Source: Vitellaria paradoxa (lineage: Eukaryota; Streptophyta; Magnoliopsida; Ericales; Sapotaceae). Taken from it: a stretch of DNA of 64,000 nt. Each line of letters starts with the position of its first letter. Position 1 is the stretch's first letter. The notes beneath the pieces are model-generated. The model did not search any database and had not been told where the DNA came from. It saw only the letters and a list, made by a program, of their open reading frames with translations. Below are positions 1 to 12,355 of the stretch, piece by piece. The stretch spans positions 24,103,840 through 24,167,839 of the forward strand of contig CM034241.1 in assembly GCA_019916065.1 (NCBI GenBank), given 5' to 3'. The position numbers and the translations under genes were made by a program.

Positions 1-1377
1 GGGAGCTAATAAAGCTTTTAAGGAAATAAAGGCAAGGATGACGGCAACGCTTATGCTTAAGTTTCCCGATTTTGATAAGATATTTGAATTAGCTTGTAAT
101 GCTTAACATATAGGCATTAGTGCAGTCCTTAGTCAAGAAGGACAACCTATTGCCTATTACAGTGAGAAGTTAAATGAGGCAAAGAAGAAGTATTCTACTT
201 ATGGCTTTGAGTTCTATGTCGTGGTATAAGCTATCAAGTATTGGAAGCACTATTTATCCTATAAAGAATTCATTATTTACTCAGATTATGAGGCATTAAA
301 GTATCTAAATTCCCAAAAGCGTCTTAGTGCTAGGCATGCAAAGTGGAGCACGTGTCTACAGCAATTTTCTTATGTCATAAAACACTGTTCGGGGTCTAAG
401 AATAAGGCAGTAGATGCTCTTAGTAGCAAGCCTACTTTGTTGGCTATTATGTCTGTTAATGTGGCTAGTTTTGAAGAAATAAGAAAGGAGTATCCAAGTG
501 ATCCATATTTCGGGGCAATCTACAGAGATTTGCAAGCAAACCTTGTTATGAAGTATCCTTATTTTAGCCTGAAAGATGGTTACCTCTTCTATGGTAATCG
601 ATTGTGTTTGCCCACACCTTCATTTGTGATTTTGTTACATGGAAGCTACATTCAGGAGGTCTTGTTGGACATTTTGGGAGGGACAAGATAGTTACCCTAG
701 TGGAGGATCGATTTTATTGGCCTCAATTAAGGCGTGATGTGGAAAAGATTATTCGGCAATATCGCATTTGCAAAGTTTCTAAGGGTCACAAGCAAAACAC
801 AGGGTTGTACACACCCTTTCCAACACCTCAATTGCCTTGAAAAGATTTGTCTATGGATTTTGTTCTGGGTCTCTCAAAGACACTGTGAGGATTTGATTCA
901 GTCTTTGTGGTGGTAGATCGATTTTTTAAAATGACTCATTTTCTTCCTTGTCGGAAGACATCAGATGCATCAAAAGTTACTCAAATATTCTTCCGTGAAG
1001 TGGTAAGATTACATGGTCTACCAAAGACAATAGTATCTAATTAAGATGTTAAATTTGTAAGTTATTTTTGGAAAACCCCAAGTAAAGTTTTCTAGTGCTT
1101 GTCACGCACAAATTGATGGGCAAAATGAGGTGACTAATAGAAGTTTGGACAATCTTTTACACTGTCTTATGGAAGAAAATGTACAGTCATGGGGTCTTAT
1201 TCTTCCAACAGCAGAATTTGCTTATAACTTCTTAGTCAATCGATCTACGAGTCGCTCTTCATTTGAGATTGCTATAGGTTTAAAGCCACGGTAGCCCATT
1301 GACTTGGTGTCATTACCTATTGATGCTAGATCTAGTTAAGATGTTGAGGAATTTGCCAAACATATTCAGAATGTTCA
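1..1377 (+). pseudogene. Ty3/gypsy chromovirus pol remnant, first part (RNase H and integrase)
   Basis: The + strand encodes a decayed gypsy polyprotein that starts inside RNase H at the window edge. Readable blocks are the RNase H segment ending in the RLSARHAKW region (to about 345), the linker with VDALSSKPTL (about 410-440), the integrase zinc region, and the integrase core with MDFVLGLSKT (about 850) and [10 protein letters not shown] (about 1012-1041). The protein is dead: stops interrupt the frame near 103, 227, 838 and 1042. The RNase H ACDA motif reads ACNA, and the second catalytic Asp of integrase reads Asn followed directly by a stop. Reading is cut at 1377 by the 6.1-kb element inserted after GTTCA and resumes at 7523. 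Family assignment is firm; the exact clade is an inference from the chromodomain in the second half. Confidence 0.85.
1373..1377. repeat. Target-site duplication (gttca), left copy
   Basis: The five bases gttca precede the left LTR and recur immediately after the right LTR at 7518-7522. A 5-bp duplication is the usual size for Ty3/gypsy integration. The flanking pol frame joins sensibly across it. Confidence 0.9.
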
Positions 1378-2159
1378 TGCAGTGAGCTCCCTTGGAGCTT
1401 ATTCCTGCCTCTACCTATGGTGAAACGAAGAATGAGATGGTGATCAGTTTGGGAAGGATTCGAGGGCTTCCCGGCCTCCAAAGAGAGAGTTTTCTCAGGA
1501 AAAATTCTATATATCTTGCTTAGATTACAGTTTGGTATTTATAGCTACAGTTGTCACAAACTTATAACTATGGTTACCCATACTAGTGTTACTTTCTAAC
1601 TATAGTTCATAACTGCCAAATAGATTAACCAATTTTCTGTTGGCCCAGATCAGGTAGTTGCCCTATGATGTTAGTTAATTGAGCTAAGAGATAGCCCAAT
1701 GGTGCAGGCCACTCTCCTAGCTTTTACAAGTGTTCTGGACCTTGGAGTAGCCCAATGGGCCTGACCCTTGACCCGGTTACAACTCCCCTTGGCCAGACTC
1801 CATATGAATTTTGTCTTCTTCTAGAAGTTTACATCCTTTCCCCTCTGTTTGGTCAGACAACATTTATTACACACCTACCACCACTATCCTTTTATTTCAT
1901 CTTAACCATTGGTGCCGGAAACACTTGTAAGGCTGAGATTAGAGATTGTTTAATCCATTTTGGGCCGTCCATCTGAGCATATCAACGGTTGTGGCTGAGG
2001 GCTCTTTACTGCCAAACATCCTCACAGAGCTGTATACTTTCAATTCAATCTCTTTTCTTCTTCGCCCAATACATTTCTCTCTCCATCTACCTGATTCTCT
2101 GCTTCACTTCTATGGTTGCTTGGTGCTGTGTTGCTGAGTGTTGTGTCGGTCTCATTACA
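1378..2159 (-). repeat. 3-prime LTR of the young chromovirus
   Basis: It matches 6736-7517 along its whole length. On the + strand it begins TGCAGTGAGC and ends CTCATTACA; in element orientation it therefore starts TGTAATGAG and ends CTGCA, the TG...CA ends expected of an LTR. A TATA-like tract lies on the minus strand near 1535. Confidence 0.93.
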
Positions 2160-2178
2160 ACTACCCACCTCCCCAAAA
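2160..2178 (-). other. Polypurine tract of the young chromovirus
   Basis: Read on the minus strand, a purine-rich stretch of the form TTTTGGGGAGGTGGG sits directly before the 3-prime LTR. This is the position of the plus-strand primer in LTR retrotransposons. Confidence 0.8.
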
Positions 2179-2179
2179 T

Positions 2180-5100
2180 CGACCTTGTCCTCAAGGTTGA
2201 AGCTCGGGTACTGGGATCGAAACCGGTAGAGTTTTTCCCAAGTTGCTTCCGAGGCGGCTTGTCCATGCTAGTGCACCAAGAGTTCCGTGAAGGTATGATT
2301 ACCCCTACTGCGTTTCCGAGAGGCTAGGATTGCTAATGGCTGTGGTAAGAGTTCTCCATTCTGATCTGTTGGTGGTAAATTTGGTAAGACCCGATCTTTG
2401 TCTTCTACTTTTTCCCTGAGTTGAGAAATGTGAAATACCGGGTGGATTTGAGATGAATCTGGTAATTTAAGCTTGTATGCTACCTCCCCTATCTTCTGTA
2501 TTATTTGGAAAGGCCCAAAATACTTTGGGGCAAGTTTCATGTTGCTACGACGACGGACAGAACACTGTCTGAATGGCTGTAGTCTAACATAAACCCAATC
2601 TCCCACGAAAAGCACTTTGTCGATCCTCTTTTTATCTGCCTGTTGTTTCATATACTGTCTTGCTTTGTTCAAATGCTGTTTTAATGCATGAAACACCCGC
2701 TGATGAGATAACAACAAATCATTAACTGTTGAGACTTCTGCTAATCCTTCCATGTATTGCTTGAGCTTAGGGGGCTTGACCCCGTATAGAGCCTCGTATG
2801 GAGTCATTTGTATAGCTGTGTGAAAGCTTGTATTGAAGCAGTACTCTGCCATGTAAAGCCATTGAGACCATAATTTTGGGGAGTCTGAAACAAAACACCG
2901 TAGATAAGTCTCCAAGCATTTGTTTGTAACTTCGGTTTGGCCGTCGGACTGTGGATGAAAACTGGTGCTGAAATGTAGTGAGGATCCCAGCAACTTGAAT
3001 AGTTCTCTCCAAAACACACTTGTGAAGGCAGCATCTCTGTCGGACACAATGGTAATAGGAAGCCCATGTAGCTTAAAAATATTCTGCATAAAAATTAAAG
3101 CCAATTGTGGGGCCGTATATGGGTGGGTAAGGGGAATAAAATGGGAAAATTTTGTAAGTCTATCAATAATGACCAAAATGACTGAGAACCGATTAGAAGT
3201 TGGCAACCCTTCGATAAAGTCCATGGATATGTCAATCCAAGAACTTTTAGGGATAGGGAGGGGTTGCAAGAGGCCTGCTGGTGGCCTGTTGTCACTTTTG
3301 CACTGCTGACATACTGTACACTGTTTCACCCACTGTTTAATGTCTTTCTTCATATGGGCCAATAAAAATCTTGTTGGGCTTTTTTAAGTGTTTTCTGAAT
3401 GCCTCCATGGCCTGCTGTAGGATCACTATGAACAAACTGAAGCACCTGTTGTCTCAAAGCTTGTCCCTCAGGAATGTAAATTCGGCCTTTATAAAACAAA
3501 ACTCCCTGCCGTACAAAATACTTCTGTGCAACTATCATTTCCTGCTGAATCTGTTGGCAGATAAGCTGAACTTTGTTGTCTGACTTATAGGCTTGTTTCA
3601 CTTCTTCAAATAAATTTGGAAATGGTCCTGCAATGGAAATAGGATAGCAAATTGGGTGAGATGTAGGGTTAGTATCTTCATGTAACCTTGATAAGGCATC
3701 TGCCACTTTTATCAACCCCTTGTTTATACTCAATGGTGAAATTGTATCCCAACAACTTAGAGATCCATTTTTGCTGAGTAGGTGTCCCAATACGTTGCTC
3801 CAATAAGAACTTTAAGCTGTGGTGATCTGTTTTGATAATGAAAACTTGACCAAGCAAATATGGCCTCCATTTATTCACTGCTTGAATCAAGGCAAATAAC
3901 TCCTTCTCATATGTTGATAGCAGTAGTGTTCTCCCTTTTAAGGCCTGACTGAAGAAGGCAATAGGTCTTCTTTCTTGCATTAACACTGCACCAATCCCTG
4001 AACCAGAAGCATCACATTCAATGGTAAAGACTTTAGAAAAATTAGGCAAGATTAGAACAGGTGGGCTAGAAACAGCCTGCTTAAGTTCCTGAAATGCCCC
4101 CTCAGCTGCTTGGGTCCACTGAAATGCATTCTTTTTCAGCAAATCTGTCAAGGGTTTTGCTATACCTCCATAGCCTTTAATGAATCTTCGATAATAACCA
4201 GTTAAGCCGAGAAATTCCCTTAATGACTTTATAGTCCTAGGAACAGGCCATTTAATCATGGCCTCAATTTTCTGAGGATCAGCCCTTACCCCTTGGCCTG
4301 AAATCAAATGCCCCAAGTAATCTATCTCCTTATAACCAAACATACATTTGGATTCCTTAGCAAACAGCTGGTGCCTCTGTAATAGCTGTAGTGTTAATTC
4401 CAAATGTTTAAGGTGGTCCTCCACAGTTTTACTATATACCAGAATATCATCAAAAAATACTAAGATGAATCTCCTCAAATATGGTCTGAAAACATCATTC
4501 ATTAAATGTTGAAACGTGGCAGGGGCATTAGTAAGCCCAAAAGGCATTACTAGAAATTCATAATGGCCCGAGTGAGTCCTAAAAGCAGTCTTAGGAACAT
4601 CTTCAGGAGTCATTCTTATCTGATGATATCCTGATCTTAAATCCAATTTGGAAAATATGGTAGCATCAGTAAGTTCATCAAGTAATTCATCCACAACGGG
4701 AATGGGGTATTTATCCTTAACAGTAGCTTGATTTAAAGCCCTGTAATCCACACACATTCTCCAGGTTCCATCAGCTTTCCTTACCAAAATGACTGGTGAG
4801 GAAAATGGAGACTGGCTAGGCTGAATCAACCCTGAGTTTAAGAGGTCTTTAACTATTTTCTCTATTTCTTCTTTTTGGAAATGTGGATACCTGTAAGGTC
4901 GATTGGAGATTGGATGTGTTCCTTCTGGCAGTACAATCTTATGCTCGTAACCCCTGATTGGTGGCAGCCCTTGTGGTTCTTTGAAGACTTGTTTGAATCT
5001 GTGTAACACTGTTTGAATTTGAGTCCTGGCTTCCTGAGATTGTGCTAGCTGATTCTCATGAGGTTGACCTGTACTGACATGAAACAATTGTAGAATAAAC

Positions 5101-6704
5101 CCTTTGTTAGTTGTTCCCTTCCTTTGCTGAAACTCCACCTCTTCAATGAACTGCTTATTTCCTTGCAGTCCCTGAATACAAACAGTCTTGTCTCCTTTCT
5201 TATAATTCATTGTCAAAGTAGAAAAATCAAATGTAACTGGTCCTAGCGTCCTTAACCACTGTACTCCCAAGACGATGTCACAACCTGCTAAAGGCAACAA
5301 TAAGAAATCTACCAAGAAAATATTCCCCTTTGTACTGATTTTAACTTGTTTGCATTGCCCCTCACTTTGAAGAGTTGCTCCATTAGCTACTCTTACTGTT
5401 AGAGAAGCTACCTTCTCAACACTTAATTGGCAGCATTTAGCTATTCCCGGGTCCATGAAATTGTGTGTGCTCCCTGAATCAATTAAAATGGTACATTGTC
5501 TCCCTTTTATACCACCTACTAGCCTTAAGGTTTTTGGTTGGGGGTTTCCTATTATGGCATGTAATGTAATCTCAGGTTCAGGTGGAACTGATTCCTTCTC
5601 TATTACTTCCTCTTCTGTTGACCTCTCCTCTTCTTCTTCGCAAAATACTGATTCTAATGCAAACAACTTAGGGTTCTTACAAACATGGTTCCTTTGCCAC
5701 TTTTCATCACAATTAAAGCATAACCCTTTTTTCTTCCTATCTTCCACTTCAGTAGGACTGAGTTTTTGCAATGGTAGCCTGTTTACCACATTAAGATTGC
5801 CATTGGGTGGCCCGTTCCCCTTACTTTGGGAGTTCACACTTAAGGGAGGCTTCCATGAATACCCCTTGTTAGCACTAAACCCCAAATTATTCTTTACACT
5901 TGAGTTAGCAGAAATACCAATTCTAGTTCTGTTTTGCTGCCTTTTGAAAGCCATAATGCTGTCTTCTTGCAGCCTCGCCAAGCCAAAGGCTTTTGTTAAG
6001 CTTTCAGGGTTAAACATTCGCACTGAAAATCTAATTTCTTCTCTTAACCCAGTTAGGAAAATACTGAGTTTATGGCCCTCACTTAACCCCTTAACTCTGT
6101 TAGAAATACTTTCAAATCTGGTTTTATATTCTTCCACTGTGGAGGTTTGTTTCAACCTAATTAATTGATCCATTGGATCTTCATATGCATTCTCTCCAAA
6201 TCTGATTTGCATAGCTTCGGAAAACTCATCCCAATTCATTTCCATAACAGAATTCATCAAATCTTGGAACCAAATTAGGGACTTACTTTCCATATGCAGG
6301 GAGGCAATCTCCAATTTTTGATCTTCAGGAATGCCATAATGCTTGAAGAACTGATTAGCCTTGTATATCCATTCCGATGGATTCTCCCCAGAAAAAACTG
6401 GAAACTTCAATCTAACAGACTTAACCTGAACTCCACTAAACCCGCCACTGGTTCCTCCTTGATTGAGCTGCACTTCTGGAATTGACTGAGCCCCATTGTC
6501 CCCCAAATTTTGGGAGGATCTTACACCATGGTTGTCATCTTGGATCCTTTGATTGGCTGCCATATTGGACTGCATTAGGTGAGAAGTTTCTTCTAATTTC
6601 TCCAACCTTCTGTTGATCGCTGTCATCATTTCTATTAACTGCCTGAATTGTATCTGATCTTGCTGTTCTTGCTGATTTTGATGTGATGTAGTTCTGGTCT
6701 CCAT
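2180..6704 (-). pseudogene. gag-pol polyprotein of the young chromovirus, three lesions
   Basis: The frame can be opened further upstream inside the LTR, but the likely Gag start is the ATG at 6702-6704, just after the PBS. Counting from there, the Gag domain spans about residues 100-250. A zinc knuckle variant (CFNCDEKW...HVC) lies at 329-342, the protease motif DSGS at 409-412, RT at about 580-770 with the catalytic FFDD block (750-753), and RNase H with ECDAS near 896-900. Integrase follows with its zinc region and D, D, E core. The C-terminal region has a chromodomain-like ASEATWE segment. Lesions: a 1-base expansion in a T run (3707-3710 on +) shifts frame after RNase H; a 1-base change near 3354-3358 shifts frame inside the integrase zinc region; a TAG at 2268-2270 replaces a probable Trp codon near the end. 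PBS type and chromodomain indicate a chromovirus; the clade is unresolved. Confidence 0.93.
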
Positions 6705-6715
6705 GCCTACGGAAT

Positions 6716-6733
6716 CTACCGGCTCTGATACCA
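6716..6733 (-). other. tRNA-iMet primer binding site of the young chromovirus
   Basis: On the minus strand, two bases after the 5-prime LTR, the sequence reads TGGTATCAGAGCCGGTAG. Its first 12 bases match the plant initiator-methionine tRNA 3-prime complement used by many plant LTR elements. Confidence 0.9.
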
Positions 6734-6735
6734 GT

Positions 6736-7517
6736 TGCAGTGAGCTCCCTTGGAGCTTATTCCTGCCTCTACCTATGGTGAAACGAAGAATGAGATGGTG
6801 ATCAGTTTGGGAAGGATTCGAGGGCTTCCCGGCCTCCAAAGAGAGAGTTTTCTCAGGAAAAATTCTATATATCTTGCTCAGATTACAGTTTGGTATTTAT
6901 AGCTACAGTTGTAACAAACTTATAACTACGGTTACCCATACTAGTGTTACTTTGTAACTATAGTTCATAACTGCCAAACAGATTAACCAATTTTCTGTTG
7001 GCCCAAATCAGGTAGTTGCCCTATGATGTTAGTTAATTGAGCTAAGAGATAGCCCAATGGTGCAGGCCACTCTCCTAGCTTTTACAAGTGTTCTGGACCT
7101 TGGAGTAGCCCAATGGGCCTGACCCTTGACCCAGTTACAACTCCCCTTGGCCAGACTCCATATGAATTTTGTCTTCTTCTAGAAGTTTACATCCTTTCCC
7201 CTCTGTTTGGTCAGACAACATATATTACACACCTACCACCACTATCCTTTTATTTCATCTTAACCATTGGTGCCGGAAACACTTGTAAGGCTGAGATTAG
7301 AGATTGTTTAATCCATTTTGGGCCGTACATCTGAGCATATCAACGGTTGTGGCTGAGGGCTCTTTACTACCAAACATCCTCACAGAGTTGTATACTTTCA
7401 ATTCAATCTCTTTTCTTCTTCACCCAATACATTTCTTTCTCCATCTACCTGATTCTCTGCTTCACTTCTATGGTTGTTGGGTGCTGTGTTGCTGAGTGCT
7501 GTGTCGGTCTCATTACA
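6736..7517 (-). repeat. 5-prime LTR of the young chromovirus
   Basis: A 782-bp partner of 1378-2159. It borders the PBS on its left side, which fixes the element as minus strand. The right neighbour is the gttca duplication. Confidence 0.94.
6893..6902 (-). promoter_or_regulatory. TATA box in the 5-prime LTR of the young chromovirus
   Basis: The minus strand reads CTATAAATAC here, a good plant TATA box about 160 bp before the LTR end, fitting a U3/R boundary. Confidence 0.55.
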
Positions 7518-7522
7518 GTTCA
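7518..7522. repeat. Target-site duplication (gttca), right copy
   Basis: Second copy of the duplication seen at 1373-1377. The older pol frame resumes here with EEVRKTIALHNEQYK. Confidence 0.9.
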
Positions 7523-8072
7523 TGAGGAAGTTCGTAAGACGATTGCGTTGCATAATGAGCAATATAAAAGTTCTGCAGATGAACATAGGAGGTTTGTAGA
7601 ATTTCAAGTTAAGAGTAATGTCATAATTCGCCTACAACCTAAATGTTTTCCAAAAGGGTCATTTCAGAAGTTTCATTCAAGGAAGGCTGATCCATTTAAG
7701 ATACTTAAGCGTCTTGGAACAAATGCCTATCTAATTGAGCTTCCAGAAGAATTTAATTTCTGCCTATATTCAACGTGGAGGATTTGAGTCTATACTCTGG
7801 GAGTGATAGAGATGCAATAAGATAAGATCTCTCATTGTCTTCCAAAAATGCCAAAAGAATTAGATATAATTGAAGATATTCTGGATCAGCAAATTGTTGC
7901 AACAAGGCGCGAGAATTACAAGAAATTCCTACTAAGATGGAAAGGCAAGCCAATATCAGAAAGCACTTGGATTACTGCTTCAGATTTTCAGCGCATTAAT
8001 CCAGAACTCTTTGGAAGATATCAAGCTTTAAACTCGTTGGAGATAAGTTTCCTCCAACTGGAGGAAAATTGA
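7523..8072 (+). pseudogene. Ty3/gypsy chromovirus pol remnant, second part (integrase C-terminus and chromodomain)
   Basis: This continues the coding sequence cut at 1377. The integrase C-terminal segment contains the block KADPFKILKRLGTNAYLIEL (about 7684-7743). After a break near 7785 the frame resumes at about 7848 with a chromodomain: IEDILDQQIV at its start, then KFLLRWKGKPISESTWI, ending at a TGA (8070-8072). The aromatic and ESTW positions typical of chromodomains are present, and they identify the host element as a chromovirus. The stretch 7787-7850 carries stops. Confidence 0.85.
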
Positions 8073-8600
8073 TGAAACATCTAGAATTAGATTTTGGTAG
8101 ATCTTATTTCCAGAATCTTCTAGTAGGTTGTGTATTTTGTTTCCATTAAATAAGGAGTCAAAAAGTCCAATGTATTAAATAAGAAGTCTAAAAGACAGTC
8201 CAAAGCATTAAATATTTTGAATGTTCGCTGCAGGTTGCCTATTATAAGTAGGGAATACTCATAAGCATTTGGGCAGCAATGAAAGTTTAATCTGAGTTTA
8301 TTCTTGGCTTACTTCCAGTAGTCATTTTTCATGTTAATTGGTACAGATTCTGATTTCTCAGATCTGTCCAAAGGAGGTGGACTCCTCCTACACCCTAATT
8401 TCTTCATCCTTGTTACTTCCCATTCACCCTATTCCATTAACTAATAAAATCCAGATTTCCCTAGGCCTGTTGTTCAAATAAAAGTCGTCTTTTGCATTAG
8501 TTTAATTTAGATTTTTGGGATTGGATCAGTCCATTAAATCTAAATTTTCTTGGAGCTGCATCAGTTTAGTTGCTTGTATTTTGTTTTTTGACCCCTTAAT
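8073..8600 (+). repeat. Probable 3-prime LTR and UTR of the old chromovirus
   Basis: The sequence follows the pol stop directly. It has LTR-like promoter and polyadenylation features: a TATA-like tract CTATTATAAGTAG (about 8239-8251) and several AATAAA signals around 8443-8480. No second copy is in the window, so the ends cannot be fixed. Assignment is by position only. Confidence 0.4.
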
Positions 8601-9826
8601 TTAGCAAAAACCTAATTGTGGATTTAATCTTGTGAGGATTATAAAAGGTACATTTATTGTTGTTTGGGTGGAAGAAAAAGTGTCCATATGTGATTTACAC
8701 TCAGATAGTAGTGGCCTTTTCCTTTATGTTGACCTATAGGATTTTTGACTCCTAGTTTATAACATTTCATTGGACATTGCCACATTGGTGGGGAAATAGG
8801 CTCGAGTACCACCACAGCGGTAGAAATACAATTGTGTGCATTCACTTCTTTATCTGACCCTTCCAATCCAATGGCCAAAAATTAATTTTCCTCTCCTATT
8901 CTATTCCTTATCCCACCAAAGTATAATTAATCACTTAGGTGCAAACAAACATATCTTTTACAAACGCAGCCTATGTGTTGGTTGTTTTGTGTCTTGTATC
9001 CATTATTCTTTGTTTGTAGATTAAGAGATAATAACCAGGAGGATGGTTGTCTGTAAATGGCTGGCTTGACGTTGTAGAACTTGTGTGAAGCTAGTTGCTT
9101 TTTATTTATTATTATTATTTATATTTTTTCCTTTTAAAGTACAATTGCACATTTATCTTATTGGGGGCGGGAAAGGGGTGTTCTGGTCAAGGTTAGAACC
9201 CTTCACCACGTGCTTGGCCTACATGGGCCTTGTGCACTAGGTTATGCCGTATGCTTCCTGAAATGGTTTAGTGATTGATAGTTAATTGAGAACATTCTTC
9301 TTCTTAAGTGGTGATCCTATGATCGCATCTTGCCTCTCAAAATGTAGAGCATTGCTACCATGAGTCTCGTAATCAAGGTTGACGGATCTGGATTGTTGAT
9401 CTTTGTGAAGCCCACCTGACATCCACAAGGATTAACCACTAAGATTGATTAGTCAGGAGTAACCTCAGCAATTCTCTAAATATTATTTGCCTTGTGCTGC
9501 AGATTTTACTACAAACTTTCAATTTTGAAGTTAATATACACAGGATATGGAGTGAATGTGTGTTTTGTCCCTAGATTATAGTAGTTAAGGGTTCAAATAA
9601 ATTTCATGATTCGTCTTGTATTATTTGTATGCGCTTATTTTTGTGTTTGTGGAGCTCCATATTGGAGAACTCAAATGGGTGATGATTTGCCTTTTGTTAT
9701 TTTGTGTATTATGTTGACTGAAGACCAAAGAGCTTACCACTTTGCTATTTTTGGCTTTATCATTTCTGTATTTGGTGTTTGGTGCCTCTTGTCAAATAGT
9801 GTCTTTGTGTTCTATTGAGCCTGCAG
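8601..9826. other. Unassigned AT-rich stretch
   Basis: No coding frame on either strand shows recognisable domains; the longest open frames are under 80 codons. Part of it could be intron of the gene suggested by the exon-like sequence at 9827, but no convincing upstream exon was found. Confidence 0.4.
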
Positions 9827-9876
9827 GCACCGAAGAGTGGTTTGCCAAGACGAGATGGGACTTTATAGAATTCTGA
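9827..9876 (+). CDS. Possible terminal exon of a host gene
   Basis: A pyrimidine-rich tract followed by CCTGCAG (ending 9826) looks like a splice acceptor. The sequence after it reads, after a 2-base phase remainder, TEEWFAKTRWDFIEF and then TGA. A T-rich stretch that could be a 3-prime UTR follows. The peptide has the composition of a real protein end rather than of a chance frame, but I do not recognise the family, and upstream exons were not found. It could be a stranded exon of a disrupted gene or chance. Confidence 0.25.
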
Positions 9877-12336
9877 GTGAAATTTTTAAGTGTTTTATTG
9901 CTGTACATTTGATCTTTTCCTGTCCTTTGCAAGGTGGAAGTTTTGTCCATTTGAGTTGTCAAACTTTTTATTTTTTTATTTTTTTAGCATTGTGTGGGCT
10001 ATCCTGTTTTTGTTCATGTTTTATATGATGCGTCAAATATCTTAACGCTGGCAGAGCTGCTTTTTGTTACTTTGATACCTGAACCAGAATAGAAGTCCTT
10101 GCAGTTTAATCAAAGATGGAAGGGGAAGAATACCATTATTTGGCTTAAGGATTTGTGAAGGAGAAAACAAAATAAAGGGAAAATAAAACAAAAGGAATAC
10201 CAGTGTTTGGATTGTGGATTTGATTTTACTCCCATTCACTCATTTTACCCATCAAAATGGGGAAAAAAAATAAAAAAAATGAGGTGGCATGGTCATATTG
10301 GAGCATAAAAGTGTTTGTATGCTCGGAGCCGAGGAGCCGGAACTAGCAAATTTTCTCGGTTTCGGGCTTCAATTGTTCATTGAGTATTTCCAATTGATTA
10401 TTGTCTTGTGTGAAATAGATTAGAAGTGAATGGAAAATTTGTTGGCTTAAATTCCAGCCCTTCTCAATAGAATATATATATATATATATATGTATGTATG
10501 AGAAAACGGAAATAATGAACCGTTGAAGAGACTTTCGGCAATGAAATTTTGCTCTCTGCAATGAGAGTTACAAGGGTCTTCATTTAAATAAGCTTTGCCA
10601 ATCTCAAGAGTTAAAATAACAAATTTACCAACCTCATCTTAGAAATGAGGATTTTACTTTTGAAATTGAAAACAAATATCTTGCAAGCAATTGAAAGGAT
10701 GAGGTTCAGATATTCTTGTAGGAACATTCATTCAATTCTCCATTCCTGGAAATTATCTAATAGACCGGCCTATGAAGGCCTAGCCAAACTGGTAGTTGAT
10801 TGGATACAGTTTGTTGTCCATCATAATTTTCAATTACAAAAATAGGTTTATGTGATGTTCAAATTAACTTGATTTGCTTGGTTCATATTTTGTAGTCGGT
10901 GAAGAAAATTTCATTTGGAAAGCTTCAACCACAGAAGTTGGCTGTAGTTTGTGTAGAGAAAAATGAGATTCCACAAGTGTAAATCAAAAGTAAATAATGA
11001 GCAAAGCAAAACAAGTGAAATGAACAAAAGAGATTTGATGTGTTTCCTTTTATGGGCCGTCCACGATAATAAAGTTTGAAATTAGCTATGATCATAAATG
11101 TGTTTTTATAAGCGAATTATAAGAATTATAGAGTCTCACAAACATTAAGGAGTTCGAAAAAAAAGTACACCAATCAAGAATGAAATTCGACAAAATTCAA
11201 TACTACTCTATCAAGTTGATTTAAATAGCTCCCTGAATAATTTCGATAAAAGTATATTACATACACATTTTATGAAAATAGTCATTTCTCTATGAATTCC
11301 AAATAACATAAGGTTTGTGGGTTTGGAAATTAGAGTCATAGGCTTTTACAACTATAACTTGCGATACAGATTTGGAGCTCTATACAAAAAAAAAAAAAAA
11401 AAATGGTGATAGTTCAACATTACCTTAAAATTATAGACTAACAGGGAGAACCCTATTCATGGTATTAGACAATGAATGACTATGCGACCTCCAATTACCA
11501 AATTAAAATGTTTTACCAACAAATAAATGAAGACATGCACCTCTTCCATAATGTGTCTACCCAAATAAATGCATCATTGTGGCTCATTCAAAGTTTGAAT
11601 GATTTCAATGAATTATATGAATCACACCCCACCTTCTTGGGCTAGATATGTTCTATTTTAGGCTACATTTGTTTTCATACAAATCATTCTTCCTATTGTT
11701 TATGGGCTTAGTTACTTCCATTGATGTTACTCTAGTATTGATTTATTCAAACTATTGTTCGTTACTATCTCAACTACTAAATAAATTGGGATCTAATTTT
11801 GCTTCAAGTTTTCTTTTACTAGAAGATTCTTCTTTCTCAGTTTTAGTGTTTTTCAATTCTAAGTTTAAACTAGCTTCATTGATTGCATGATTATTTTCCA
11901 TTTGGACATCAGAATAACTATCTAGTTCTTTTATTTCATAATTTTCAAATCAAATTTTAACAACCCACTACTTGATAGATGTCCCCTAGAAAAGTAGGAC
12001 ACTCTAGTTTTTATTTTATTTATTTATTCATTTATTTATATTTTGGTTTAAAAGAGCATATAGCCTATGTCATTTGTAGAGTCGCTAGATTCCCGTGTTG
12101 TCCTACATGAAGGCTATTTGTAGAACTTTCAATTTCTTTGATAGATCAGCAATTGGGACCCAGTTAATTGTAAGACTAACTCTGTGTGAAAGAGGAGTTT
12201 GTCAAGGTTTTATCCAATGTATGTAAAATTAAGAATAATTTTTCATCCCATTTAGCTAAAAACACCAAAGCACATAAGCACGTCGGTACATAACATGCGA
12301 TGCAAGGACTTCCATTGTCTCTTTAAGTATTGTAAC
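9877..12336. other. Unassigned AT-rich DNA
   Basis: Nothing here supports a gene. Minor features are the TA/TG microsatellite at 10472-10500 and an A run at 11386-11403. If the LTR and PBS at 12341-14714 belong to an element extending leftward, the minus strand here would be its leader, but no Gag motif could be read. Confidence 0.4.
10472..10500. repeat. (TA)n then (TGTA)n microsatellite
   Basis: About ten TA units run into two TGTA units. Simple sequence repeat. Confidence 0.9.
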
Positions 12337-12340
12337 TTAG

Positions 12341-12352
12341 GTTCTGATACCA
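12341..12352 (-). other. PBS-like sequence (tRNA-iMet) beside the long LTR
   Basis: The minus strand reads TGGTATCAGAAC three bases beyond the LTR end, one base off the standard TGGTATCAGAGC site. Its position on the outer side of a 3-prime LTR is odd; see the findings. Confidence 0.6.
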
Positions 12353-12355
12353 ACT

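Larger units (their letters stand above)
1378..7517 (-). mobile_element. Young Ty3/gypsy chromovirus, full length, minus strand
   Basis: This is a 6140-bp LTR retrotransposon read right to left: 5-prime LTR (6736-7517), PBS (6716-6733), gag-pol (6704 down to about 2180), polypurine tract (2160-2178) and 3-prime LTR (1378-2159). Both LTRs are 782 bp and differ by eye at about 16 positions (about 2 percent), so insertion is fairly recent. It is flanked by gttca on both sides and lies inside the integrase region of an older chromovirus. Gag, protease, RT, RNase H, integrase and a chromodomain-like tail are all recognisable. Only three obvious lesions were seen, so it was probably autonomous until recently. 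Confidence 0.95.

Noticed and set aside
5455..6168. 237-codon + strand open frame
   Set aside because: It is the antisense of the gag and protease part of the young chromovirus; composition and position show it to be a shadow.
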